Position numbers and translations under genes: made by a program | Part shown: one piece after another, positions 44,555-52,764 of the stretch | Layout: every line of letters starts with the position of its first letter | Numbering within the stretch: position 1 is the stretch's first letter | NCBI RefSeq assembly: GCF_002866065.1 | Contig: NZ_LNJZ01000008.1 | Span: forward strand, 208,346 to 272,345 | Length of the DNA stretch: 64,000 nucleotides | DNA from: Thiopseudomonas denitrificans | GTDB lineage: Bacteria; Pseudomonadota; Gammaproteobacteria; Pseudomonadales; Pseudomonadaceae | Reading direction: 5' to 3' | Notes under the pieces: generated by a model | The model's input: only the letters and a program-made list of their open reading frames with translations | The model's database searches: none | What the model was told of the DNA's origin: nothing

Positions 44555-45071
44555 ACCGACAACCACCCTGGAGCAGGTTCTGGCAGAGCGGCAAACCAGC
44601 TCAAGGGAAATCATCGATGTTGACGAGCCGCAAACCCAGCTGGTGATCTTTCGCTTGTTCGACCGCCACTTTGCCTTCCCCGGCGGCTCGATCCGTGAGG
44701 TGATCAACGGCACCACGGATGTCTTTTATGTTCCCGGCATGCACGCTTCGGTAGAGGGCGTGATGAATTTGCGGGGTGATATCCAGTCGGTACTGTCCCT
44801 CAACGGGTTGCTGCACCTGCCCGACAGCGACGTCCAGGAGCCCGCTCGAGCCATACTGCTGGGTTCCGGTGCCGGCATCCAGACCGGCATCCGTATCGAC
44901 CAATTGCTGGACGTCACCGAGGTTGCACAAAGCCGCCTTAAACCGCCCCTCGACAGCCTGCCCGACCATCTGAAGCCGCTGGTTAGCGCCCTGCTCGACT
45001 TTGATGGTCTGCCGGTTACCCTGCTGGATCTGGATCTGGTCCTGCAAGCCTGGCAACAGCACCTGCCATGA
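44544..45071 (+). CDS. cheW: CheW-type coupling protein
   Basis: A 175-aa CheW protein with an N-terminal extension of about 35 residues, then the SH3-like CheW fold: LVIFRLFDRHFAFPGGSIREV, VEGVMNLRGDIQSVLSLNGLL and ALLDFDGLPVTLLDLDLVL. It links the transducer to CheA. The start METEPTT is chosen because GGAG precedes it. It overlaps the cyclase gene on one side and the next small gene by 4 bp on the other. Confidence 0.92.
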   Translation: METEPTTTLEQVLAERQTSSREIIDVDEPQTQLVIFRLFDRHFAFPGGSIREVINGTTDVFYVPGMHASVEGVMNLRGDIQSVLSLNGLLHLPDSDVQEPARAILLGSGAGIQTGIRIDQLLDVTEVAQSRLKPPLDSLPDHLKPLVSALLDFDGLPVTLLDLDLVLQAWQQHLP

Positions 45072-45424
45072 GCAGCCTGGCCGTCGTGGTCTGGTCTGCC
45101 GGTAGCCAGCTGTTTGCCCTCGAAGCCAGCCGGATCAGGGCCTTGCAACCCTATAGCCCTGACCCCGCTCCCCTGCACCTGCACCAGCTGTTGCCCGGGC
45201 TGGTCATAGAGCCCGCATTGTTCTGCCTGGGGTGCCAAACGGCTGACGACCAGCTGTGCTGGCTTGCCATTGGCAGTGAACCGCAACATGTACAGCTGTC
45301 CACCGACAGCATCCAGCCCCTGCCCGCAGCCCTGCAACATGCACGGCAACATCCGGCACTGCGTGCACTGGCCTGGTACCAAAACCGGCCACTGACAGTA
45401 CTGGACGGCACGCTACTGTCATGA
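45068..45424 (+). CDS. Divergent CheW-like small protein
   Basis: A 118-aa protein with no clear strong match. The beginning (LAVVVWSAGSQLFALEASRI) and end (NRPLTVLDGTLL) resemble the first and last strands of a CheW fold, but the middle is diverged and Cys/Gln-rich. It is the last gene of the chemosensory operon and overlaps cheW by 4 bp. Wsp systems carry two CheW proteins, so a degenerate second coupling protein is the best guess. Confidence 0.6.
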   Translation: MSSLAVVVWSAGSQLFALEASRIRALQPYSPDPAPLHLHQLLPGLVIEPALFCLGCQTADDQLCWLAIGSEPQHVQLSTDSIQPLPAALQHARQHPALRALAWYQNRPLTVLDGTLLS

Positions 45425-45627
45425 TGTTACAATCGCCCGCACCCCGGGCAGGTGCCGCTCTTTTCCTGGCTATCACAGTGATAACAAAAAACAATCATCC
45501 CTTGTAAAATAACACGTATAGTCAAGCACGCCAGCGCTCCTTCAAGCGATATTATAAAACCGGCATACATCCGGTACTGACAGCATGATGCGCATAACTC
45601 TGTCCCTTCCGATGCCGCAGGGTCCTT

Positions 45628-47487
45628 ATGAAAAAAATGTCCAAGGCCGAGCAACGCATTACTCTGGCCACCGCCCTGCTGGTTCTGCTAACCGGCATAC
45701 TGGTCAGTATTGCCGCAACCCTGCCGCTATATCGCTCGGTACGGGGACAGATCGAAGCAGTCAGCCTGGCCAACGCCCATGCCCGGCAGGTCAGCCTGGA
45801 ACACCAGCTCAATGGTTACCGCAACATAGCCGACCAGTTCAGCAGCCGCACGGAAATCCGTCGGCAACTGCAGGCCTGGCTCAACGGCGAAATCAGTCTG
45901 GAAGCCCTTCAGGCATTCACCCTGCCACGCCTGCTGGAGCCTGCCGGCCGGGCCGGGCAGCTGGCTGCCATGTTCCGTATCAGCCAGGGAACAACCATCG
46001 CTGCGCTGGGTGCAGAAGCTGGCCGGCTGCCGCTTGCGGCACTCCATCCGGTTGAAACAAACTTTGCCTTTCATCTGCTGGAAGATGGCCCGCAACCCTT
46101 GCTGCTGATCCAGACCAGCGCCCCCATCCTCGACACCCACGGTGCCGTGCTGGGCCATGACATCCTGTTCTTCTACCCCGAAAAACTGCTCCATCATCTG
46201 CAGGATTTTGGCAGCTACGGCCAGCAGGCCGATGTCTTTCTCTACCAGCCCGACCAGGAGCTGATCCTCGGCCTCCTGCCAGAAAACGGCGAGCCACGCA
46301 TTGCTGTACGCCCCGAAGCCTTGCAACTGCTAACGGACACGCCCGCCTTGCGGCAGGCCGGCCTGCATGAAAAGCGCAATGGCCAAACCACCATGTTCAT
46401 CACCCAACCGTTTGACCACAGCTCGACCCTGCTGGTCATCCGCATAGGCAAGCATTCCTTTTACACCCTGGCCTACCATGGCCTGGCCGGTGTGCACCTG
46501 CTTATTTTCAGCCTGCTGCTGCTGGCCATCATCGCCAGCCGCGAAGCTATCAGGCCATTGATCTCGACGCTGACACGGCAGACACGGCAACTGGAAGAGA
46601 GCCAGGCCGAGCTGCAACTGGCCGCCAGCGTATTCGAGAATACCCGCGAGGCCATTGCGATCACCGATACCAGTCTGCATCTGGTCCGCGCCAACCAGGC
46701 CATGCAGCTGCTGTGCAAGCACAACCAGGACGAGTTGTCCGGAACGCCACTGAGCCAGTGCCTGAATATCCCCGGCCACGAAAACGAGCCGTTTTTCCTG
46801 TTACGCCAGTTGTGCGAACAAGGACGCTGGCAAGGTGAGGTCACCCACTCAAATACCCACACCGGCGTGCGGCGCACCAGCCTGCTGAACGTCAGCACCG
46901 TACATGACAAGAACGGCGCACCGCTTTACTACATCCATATCTTCAGTGACATCACGGCCCGTACCGAGGCCGAACAAAAAGTACGCCACCTGGCAGAACA
47001 TGACGCCCTCACCGGCCTGCTCAATCGCAGCAGCATATTGCTGCGCATCCAGGAGACCATCGAGCAACAAATCCCCTTTTCCATACTGTTCATCGACCTG
47101 GATCAGTTCAAGCCGGTCAACGACCTGTACGGCCACCATGCCGGCGACACCACCTTGCGGCTGGTTACCGAGCGCCTACGACACGTAACCCGCACCCACG
47201 ACACACTGGCCCGACTGGGAGGGGATGAATTCCTGCTCATGTTGGCCACGCCGAGCGGCAAGGACTTTGTCACCCGCATCGCGGCTGATGTCCTGCATCA
47301 ACTGATGCGGCCATTTGACATTGACGGAACCCGGCTGGAAATTGGTGCCTCAATCGGCATTGCCCACTATCCCGAGCACGGCAATACTGCCGATGCCATC
47401 ATTCATGCCGCCGACCTGGCCATGTATTGCGCCAAGCGCAGCGGCGGCAACCGGTTTTCCATTGCAAACGGACACAACAATTCATGA
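45628..47487 (+). CDS. Membrane-bound PAS-GGDEF diguanylate cyclase
   Basis: A 619-aa protein: transmembrane helix 1 (about 13-33), a periplasmic region of about 240 residues of Cache-like length, transmembrane helix 2 (about 284-308), a PAS domain (about 325-445, ASVFENTREAIAITDTSLHL), then GGDEF with FIDLDQFKPVND, an active GGDEF signature and an RxxD inhibitory site (RTHD) five residues before it. It makes cyclic di-GMP. A 203-bp gap separates it from the chemosensory operon, but its last codons overlap (ATGA) the cold-shock/ribonuclease gene, so these are coupled. Confidence 0.93.
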   Translation: MKKMSKAEQRITLATALLVLLTGILVSIAATLPLYRSVRGQIEAVSLANAHARQVSLEHQLNGYRNIADQFSSRTEIRRQLQAWLNGEISLEALQAFTLPRLLEPAGRAGQLAAMFRISQGTTIAALGAEAGRLPLAALHPVETNFAFHLLEDGPQPLLLIQTSAPILDTHGAVLGHDILFFYPEKLLHHLQDFGSYGQQADVFLYQPDQELILGLLPENGEPRIAVRPEALQLLTDTPALRQAGLHEKRNGQTTMFITQPFDHSSTLLVIRIGKHSFYTLAYHGLAGVHLLIFSLLLLAIIASREAIRPLISTLTRQTRQLEESQAELQLAASVFENTREAIAITDTSLHLVRANQAMQLLCKHNQDELSGTPLSQCLNIPGHENEPFFLLRQLCEQGRWQGEVTHSNTHTGVRRTSLLNVSTVHDKNGAPLYYIHIFSDITARTEAEQKVRHLAEHDALTGLLNRSSILLRIQETIEQQIPFSILFIDLDQFKPVNDLYGHHAGDTTLRLVTERLRHVTRTHDTLARLGGDEFLLMLATPSGKDFVTRIAADVLHQLMRPFDIDGTRLEIGASIGIAHYPEHGNTADAIIHAADLAMYCAKRSGGNRFSIANGHNNS

Positions 47488-48143
47488 GCAGCCAGCACGG
47501 CCATATCAAATACTGGAACAACACCAAGGGCTACGGCTTCATCGCCCGCGAGCATGGCGACGACATCTTTGTACACATCAGCCAACTCAACCGGGGAATT
47601 GAGCCACGCACCGGGCTTGAGGTCGGTTTCGATCTGAAGCAGGACGAGCACGGCCGCTGGCAGGCACAGAACGTGCACCTGCTGTACGGCCACCAGCCTG
47701 CCGACGTGCCGGTCGGCACCCTGCAGCGCCTGTGGCGACTGGTCCTGATGGTTGCCGCCGTGGTGCTGGCCGGCTTCATTCTGGTCAAGAGCATCACGCC
47801 TTTCTATTCCATGCAGGGTGCCACGCAAACACAGGTGCAGGTTGCGGCCGGTCCCTTGCTGCCCGGCAGTCCGCACGCGGACAATCCCCAGTTGCAGCAC
47901 ACCCTGAAGCTGATCCTGCAAGGCGGTCCCTATCCGTACCGCCAGGACAACGGCATCTTCCATAACCGTGAACGCCTGCTGCCACAAAAGCAGCCCGGCT
48001 ATTACCGCGAATACACCGTACCCACGCCCGGTGCCAGCGACCGCAGCACCAGACGCGTAGTGACCGGCGGCAACCCGCCCGAGATCTGGTACTACACCCA
48101 GGACCACTACCGCTCGTTCATCCGGCTGGAGGTGCAGCCATGA
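47484..48143 (+). CDS. Cold-shock domain / transmembrane helix / barnase-type ribonuclease fusion
   Basis: A 219-aa protein in three parts. Residues 4-66 are a cold-shock domain with RNP1 KGYGFI (15-20) and RNP2 DIFVHIS (28-34). Residues about 84-102 form one transmembrane helix preceded by Arg82 and Arg85, predicting a cytoplasmic N-terminus. Residues about 130-219 match guanyl-specific ribonucleases of the barnase/RNase Sa family (GGPYPYRQDNGIFHNRERLL, then YYREYTVPTPG, RRVVTGG, DHYRSF), with catalytic Glu176, Arg191 and His208 present. The ribonuclease would face the periplasm. It overlaps the cyclase upstream and the barstar gene downstream by 4 bp each. I know of no described protein with this architecture. 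Confidence 0.88.
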   Translation: MSSQHGHIKYWNNTKGYGFIAREHGDDIFVHISQLNRGIEPRTGLEVGFDLKQDEHGRWQAQNVHLLYGHQPADVPVGTLQRLWRLVLMVAAVVLAGFILVKSITPFYSMQGATQTQVQVAAGPLLPGSPHADNPQLQHTLKLILQGGPYPYRQDNGIFHNRERLLPQKQPGYYREYTVPTPGASDRSTRRVVTGGNPPEIWYYTQDHYRSFIRLEVQP

Positions 48144-48442
48144 TCACCAGCACGCTATTGCTGCCTGAAACGGCAGACAAGCCCGCCCTGCTGCAGGCGT
48201 TTGCCACCCACTGTAGTTTTGGTGAAGGCTTTGGTTTCAACTGGGATGCGCTCTGGGATTCATTCAATGACTGGCTGGAACGGCAGCAGATGCCGCTGTG
48301 CCTGATCATCAACGGCGAGCAGGTGCGGCAGCTGGATACTGCAGCCTGGCAGCAGTGTCGGCAGATACTGGATGACGCCTGCACCAGCTGGCCGCAGTTC
48401 AGTTACCGGCTCGAAGCCATGGCGCAGCAGGAAGATTGCTGA
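48140..48442 (+). CDS. Barstar-family ribonuclease inhibitor
   Basis: A 100-aa barstar-like protein. The helix FGFNWDALWDSFNDWLE carries Asp36 and Asp40, placed like Asp35 and Asp39 of barstar that block the barnase active site, and a C-terminal LEAMAQQ helix end. Its ATG overlaps the ribonuclease stop, guaranteeing co-translation. The inferred role is to neutralise the ribonuclease domain in the cytoplasm before it is exported. Confidence 0.9.
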   Translation: MITSTLLLPETADKPALLQAFATHCSFGEGFGFNWDALWDSFNDWLERQQMPLCLIINGEQVRQLDTAAWQQCRQILDDACTSWPQFSYRLEAMAQQEDC

Positions 48443-48494
48443 AGGCTGCAGTCCCTCAAGCCTGGGTTGCGCCTCTGTTACAGCCTGGTTCTGA

Positions 48495-48959
48495 CTAGAA
48501 AATACCCTCTTCCAGTCCGGCGGCAAAAGCCTGGCCCAGCTCGTGGCACTGCTGCAGAAAACCGTCCTGCCAGACCCCGCGGCAGACCATGGCCTCCTGC
48601 ACCTGGCGCCAGCGCAAACCGGTCAGGATGCTATCAATCGCCCGCTGCGTGCCTGTACCATCATGGCCGGCACGTATCACCACGGCACAGGGCAAACCCT
48701 GCTTCTGCTCCAGCACCGGATAATAGACACGGTCAAAGAAGTCCTTCAGCGCACCACTCATGTAACCCAGGTTTTCCGGCGTGAACAGGATGATGCCATC
48801 AGCACACAACACATCCTGTATCGTCGTTTGCAGAGCGGCCTGCTTGCGTGCGATCACCTGCTGTGCGCCGGCACTGCGGGCGCCTTCCAGCAGGGATGCA
48901 ACCATCCGTTCCGTATTGCCGGATGGCGCATGGGCCACAATCAACAGATTCTTGCTCAT
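48495..48959 (-). CDS. Flavodoxin-like NAD(P)H:FMN oxidoreductase family protein
   Basis: A 154-aa flavodoxin-fold protein with the FMN phosphate loop LLIVAHAPSGNTERM and the FMN-ring loop TPENLGYMSGALKDFFDRVYYP. Probably a cytoplasmic FMN-binding reductase or WrbA-like protein. It converges on the barstar gene, and no operon partner is evident. Confidence 0.82.
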   Translation of the reverse strand: MSKNLLIVAHAPSGNTERMVASLLEGARSAGAQQVIARKQAALQTTIQDVLCADGIILFTPENLGYMSGALKDFFDRVYYPVLEQKQGLPCAVVIRAGHDGTGTQRAIDSILTGLRWRQVQEAMVCRGVWQDGFLQQCHELGQAFAAGLEEGIF

Positions 48960-49064
48960 ACCGCCTCCTGATTACTGTATCAGCTACAGGCTAACAACCG
49001 GAAGATATTGATGCCAGTGCGCAAAAGTATGCAAAGCGTGTCTGTGGTGAGCCAAAAGCGGTGA

Positions 49065-49841
49065 TCAGATGCCGTACTGCTCCCTGAGCGCCTGCCAGTT
49101 CTCATCGCTCAGCGAACCGATTTCATGCTGCGCCTGCGCCACCCAGAGGAAGGCGCGCTGATTGAGCTCGGCAATGGAAGCCGAGTCCGTGCCTTCGGCA
49201 GTCATGGGCGGGCCAATCACCACATCCACGGTGCCGGACGCCTTGCGCCAGTCCAGCTTGGGCCAGAACTGGCCGGCATTGTGTGCCACCGGCAACACCG
49301 GCAGGCCGGCATGGGCGGCAAGGGATGCGCCACCGCGGGAAAACTTGCCGATCCTGCCTGGCGGCACACGGGTACCCTCGGGAAAGATCAGCAACCAGTT
49401 ACCCTTGGCCAGACGGGCCGCGCCCTCTTGCGCCACCTGTCGCAGCGCCTGCTTGGGCTGTTCACGGTTGATGGCAATCGGCTTGATCATGCGCAGCGCC
49501 CAGCCAAATACGGGGATGTTCAGCAGCTCGCGCTTGAGTACCTGGCTCAGCGGCTGAAAATACGAAGAAAGGTAAAAAGTTTCCCAGGCACTCTGATGCT
49601 TGGCCAGGATCACGCAGGGCTGCGCTGGAATGTTTTCCAGCCCGCGCACCCGGTAACGAATGCCCAGTATCCAGCGCGCCAGCCAGAGCGCAACCCGGCT
49701 CCAGGCCACGGCGATCATGCGGTAGCGCCAGCGATACGGAAGAAAGGGACCAATCAGCAAGGACGGCGGCAGCCACAGCAAGGTGGTAACTGCCAACAGA
49801 AAGTAAAAGACGATGGTTCTAACAGCGCTGATCATACCCAT
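49065..49841 (-). CDS. plsC: 1-acyl-sn-glycerol-3-phosphate acyltransferase
   Basis: A 258-aa membrane-associated acyltransferase with an N-terminal hydrophobic anchor (about 8-30), the active-site HX4E motif as KHQSAWET, and FPEGTRVPPG. It transfers an acyl chain to lysophosphatidic acid in phospholipid synthesis. The plsC (lptA)-gmhB-glyS-glyQ neighbourhood matches the near-origin region of Pseudomonas. Confidence 0.93.
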   Translation of the reverse strand: MGMISAVRTIVFYFLLAVTTLLWLPPSLLIGPFLPYRWRYRMIAVAWSRVALWLARWILGIRYRVRGLENIPAQPCVILAKHQSAWETFYLSSYFQPLSQVLKRELLNIPVFGWALRMIKPIAINREQPKQALRQVAQEGAARLAKGNWLLIFPEGTRVPPGRIGKFSRGGASLAAHAGLPVLPVAHNAGQFWPKLDWRKASGTVDVVIGPPMTAEGTDSASIAELNQRAFLWVAQAQHEIGSLSDENWQALREQYGI

Positions 49842-49962
49842 CAGGGATTCCTTGCATGTCGGTGCGGTTTAACGGCCTATTATACGCTGCCCCGCATGCC
49901 AGCGTGAAAGAAGCGCCCGCAGGCAGCCGGCAATGAAAGAATCAGGGATAGCAGCAGGCCAC

Positions 49963-50496
49963 TCAGCCTTGCAGCAAGGCGTCGGCAACCGCTGCCAGAT
50001 CGGCAAACACCAGCGTGCCTGTTGGCAGCTGCTTACCGGCCGTTTCTGTCCCCTTGCCGGTCTTCACCAATACCGGCTGCGCGCCAACAGTCACCGCTGC
50101 CTGCAGGTCACGCAGGCTGTCACCGGCAAACCAGACTCCTTCCAGACTGGTATCGTAATGGCGGGCAATCTGCAGCAGCAGGCCGATATCCGGCTTGCGG
50201 CAATCACAACCGTCATCCGGTCCATGCGGACAAAAAGCGATCAGGCCGATCTCGGCGCCATGCTCTGCCAGCAGGGCACGCAGCTTGTCATGCATGGCAT
50301 GCAGGGTGGCTTCATCGTAGTAGCCACGGGCCAGCCCGGACTGGTTGGTCGCCACCGCCACCGTCCAGCCGGCATGATGCAGCCGGGCGATCGCCTCGAT
50401 GGCACCGGGCAGCGGCTGCCACTCGTCCACAGTCTTGATGTAGGCATCCGAGTCGTGGTTGATGACACCATCACGGTCGAGAATGATCAGTTTCAT
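49963..50496 (-). CDS. gmhB: D-glycero-beta-D-manno-heptose-1,7-bisphosphate 7-phosphatase
   Basis: A 177-aa HAD-family phosphatase for ADP-heptose synthesis (LPS inner core). The nucleophile motif is ILDRDGVIN, motif II ATNQSG, and the structural zinc site CPHGPDDGCDCRKP is intact, with FAGDSLRDLQAA as motif IV. The ATG at 50496 begins the conserved MKLIILDRDG; the frame extends 66 bp upstream without similarity. Confidence 0.94.
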   Translation of the reverse strand: MKLIILDRDGVINHDSDAYIKTVDEWQPLPGAIEAIARLHHAGWTVAVATNQSGLARGYYDEATLHAMHDKLRALLAEHGAEIGLIAFCPHGPDDGCDCRKPDIGLLLQIARHYDTSLEGVWFAGDSLRDLQAAVTVGAQPVLVKTGKGTETAGKQLPTGTLVFADLAAVADALLQG

Positions 50497-50599
50497 GGCC
50501 GGCCTGTCTGCTTGCTGAATTCTTGAAAGCGCCCATTGTACGCAGCTTTGCCAGCAACACAAAAAACAGGCCTTGCGGTCAATTCATGCACGGGGCGTT

Positions 50600-50621
50600 G
50601 TGCGAATGAATTCGCACCTAC
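50600..50621 (-). repeat. REP-like palindrome 1
   Basis: GTGCGAATGAATTCGCAC followed by CTAC (plus-strand reading), an 8-bp palindrome with the GTAGG head of REP sequences on the minus strand. It is one of three copies within 121 bp between gmhB and the SBF-like transporter gene. A fourth lies at 55196-55217. Confidence 0.75.
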
Positions 50622-50645
50622 AAATGCACTGGCCCGCAACCAGCT

Positions 50646-50667
50646 GTAGGTCCGGATTTATCCGGAC
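50646..50667 (+). repeat. REP-like palindrome 2, stem variant
   Basis: GTAG then GTCCGGATTTATCCGGAC. Compared with the other copies, stem bases changed on both arms (GTGCGAAT/ATTCGCAC becomes GTCCGGAT/ATCCGGAC), preserving pairing. It is followed by a small CCCGG/CCGGG hairpin (50671-50685). Confidence 0.7.
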
Positions 50668-50698
50668 AAACCCGGCAAAGCCGGGCAGCAGGGAGCAT

Positions 50699-50720
50699 GT
50701 GCGAATGAATTCACACCTAC
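50699..50720 (-). repeat. REP-like palindrome 3
   Basis: GTGCGAATGAATTCACAC followed by CTAC, same orientation as copy 1 with one stem mismatch. It ends inside the last codons of the SBF-like transporter gene. Confidence 0.7.
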
Positions 50721-51697
50721 TGTTCCTCACGCCGTGCATAATGCTGAGCCAGCACCGCACATACCATCAGCTGGATCTGGTGAAAGATCATCAGCGGCAG
50801 AATCGCCGGCCCCACCGCACCGCCGGCAAACAGCACCTGCGCCATCGGCACACCGGTGGCCATGCTCTTTTTCGAGCCACAGAAAACAATGGTAATCTCG
50901 TCTTCCTTGTTGAAACCCATCGCTCTGGAACTCCAGGTCGTGACCACCAGCACAATCGCCAGAATCACCGAACAAACCGCGATCAGGATCAGCAACGAAA
51001 CAGGGGGAACCGTGCTCCACAGACCGCCCACCACCGCCGCGCTAAATGCGGTATATACCACCAGCAGAATGGAACTCTGGTCGATATAGCGCAGCCAGAC
51101 GCGGTTGTTATCGACAAAATTTCCAATCCAGCGACGCATGTAATGTCCGAGCAGGAAAGGGAACAACAGCTGCAAGCTGATCTTGATGATGGCTTCAAGC
51201 ATACCGGCAGTGCCGGCATCGGCATCCAGCATCAGCTTGACCAGCATCGGCGTCACCAGGATACCGACCAGGCTGGACGCTGACGCCGCACAGACCGCCG
51301 CCGGAATATTGCCACGCGCCATCGAGGTGAAGGCAATCGCCGACTGCACCGTACCCGGTAGCGCCGCCAGATATAGCATCCCGACCCACAACTCATTGCC
51401 CAGCAACGGCCTGAGTACCGGCGTCAGCGCCACCATCAGCAGCGGGAAGAAAATGAAGGTGAAGGCAAAAATCAACAGGTGCAGCCGCCAGTGCAGCGCA
51501 CCGGCAATGATCGCCTGACGCGACAACTTGGCCCCATGCAGAAAAAACAGCAGGGCAATCGCCGCATTGGTCAGCCATTGGAAAAATACCGCACCGGAGC
51601 CCTGTGCGGGCACAAAGGTCGCCGCCAAAATCACGCCGATGATGATCAACGTGTAATTGTCGAACACCATGCGCAGGCGCGCGTAAAAAACAGACAT
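50717..51697 (-). CDS. SBF-like (YfeH-type) bile acid:sodium symporter family transporter
   Basis: A 326-aa protein with about ten transmembrane helices, including ALLFFLHGAKLSRQAI, LPGTVQSAIAFTSMARGN and the conserved CGSKKSMATGVPMAQVLF of the YfeH subgroup. Substrate unknown. The ATG at 51697 (AAGGAT 8 nt upstream) is preferred; the open frame extends further without similarity. The stop overlaps REP copy 3. Divergent from the AraC gene. Confidence 0.85.
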   Translation of the reverse strand: MSVFYARLRMVFDNYTLIIIGVILAATFVPAQGSGAVFFQWLTNAAIALLFFLHGAKLSRQAIIAGALHWRLHLLIFAFTFIFFPLLMVALTPVLRPLLGNELWVGMLYLAALPGTVQSAIAFTSMARGNIPAAVCAASASSLVGILVTPMLVKLMLDADAGTAGMLEAIIKISLQLLFPFLLGHYMRRWIGNFVDNNRVWLRYIDQSSILLVVYTAFSAAVVGGLWSTVPPVSLLILIAVCSVILAIVLVVTTWSSRAMGFNKEDEITIVFCGSKKSMATGVPMAQVLFAGGAVGPAILPLMIFHQIQLMVCAVLAQHYARREEQ

Positions 51698-51894
51698 GAG
51701 ACAAATCCTTGTTAAACCTACTGAACAATTACCGCCCCGGTACGGGCGCCTGTCATATTGTGCGAAGTCACAGAAGCCACATCCACACCCGCCCACACCA
51801 TTGGCGTGGACGCTACTCTAACCGCAAGCTAAACTTCCGGCTAACGCCAAACAGTCAAAGAATTGCTGTAAACGGACATTCCGGGTATCTAGAT

Positions 51895-52755
51895 ATGGAT
51901 CTGAGCACACTCAAACAGCTGCCACGCCCAATTTATGGCCAGGCAGAAACCCTGCCCAACCTGGCGCTGGGCTATCGGCACAGCCATGCCTGGCTACAGT
52001 TTTCCTATGCCAGCCAGGGCGTACTGGATGTACATACCGACAGCGGCCGCTACCTGGCCCCCCCGCAGCGTGCAGTATGGATTCCGGCCGGGATCGAACA
52101 CCGGGTACGCTGCACCCGGCAAACCCAAATCCGCAGCCTCTACATCGACCCTGCCGCCCTGCAACAGCCCCTGACCGAAACCTGTGTGGTGCAAGTTAGC
52201 CCGCTGCTGCGCGAACTGGTACGCAACTTCAGCCAGATGCCGGTCGAATACGACCAGCAGGGACACGAGGGCCGGCTGGTGCAGGTGCTACTCGACCAGC
52301 TGCAACTGGCACCACAGGTTGCATCCATGCTGCCTCTGCCAGCCGATCCACGCCTGCAACAAATCACCGGTCAGCTGCAGCAACACCCGGATGACACCAC
52401 CACACTGGCCGAATGGGCTGTGCGTCTTGGTGTCGCCGAAAAAACCCTCAGCCGGCTATTTCGCCAGCAAACCGGTCTGACCTTCCGCCTCTGGCGCCAG
52501 CGCCTGCGCCTGTTCAGCGCCCTGCCCCGGCTGGAACAACAACAGCCGGTGACCGATGTAGCACTGGACTGTGGCTACGAATCCGTCTCTGCTTTCATTA
52601 ATGCCTTTAATCAGCAGTTTGGCTGTACGCCCGGCGAGTTTTTCAGACCGGGCAATGAAAACAACCAGCCCAGAAACAACTTCTATGATGACACCGGAAG
52701 TGTCAGAGAGGAGTTTTTATCCGAACGTACCAGCCCTGGACGTGAAGAGCCCTAA
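51895..52755 (+). CDS. AraC-family transcriptional regulator
   Basis: A 286-aa AraC regulator: N-terminal cupin-type effector domain (SYASQGVLDVHT, PPQRAVWIPAGIEHRV) and a C-terminal double helix-turn-helix (LAEWAVRLGVAEKTLSRLFRQ, VALDCGYESVSAFINAFNQQ, FGCTPGEFF). The start is uncertain: the ATG at 51895 fits the domain boundary but has a weak ribosome binding site. Divergent from the SBF-like transporter, a probable target. Confidence 0.88.
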   Translation: MDLSTLKQLPRPIYGQAETLPNLALGYRHSHAWLQFSYASQGVLDVHTDSGRYLAPPQRAVWIPAGIEHRVRCTRQTQIRSLYIDPAALQQPLTETCVVQVSPLLRELVRNFSQMPVEYDQQGHEGRLVQVLLDQLQLAPQVASMLPLPADPRLQQITGQLQQHPDDTTTLAEWAVRLGVAEKTLSRLFRQQTGLTFRLWRQRLRLFSALPRLEQQQPVTDVALDCGYESVSAFINAFNQQFGCTPGEFFRPGNENNQPRNNFYDDTGSVREEFLSERTSPGREEP

Positions 52756-52764
52756 CACCCGAAA

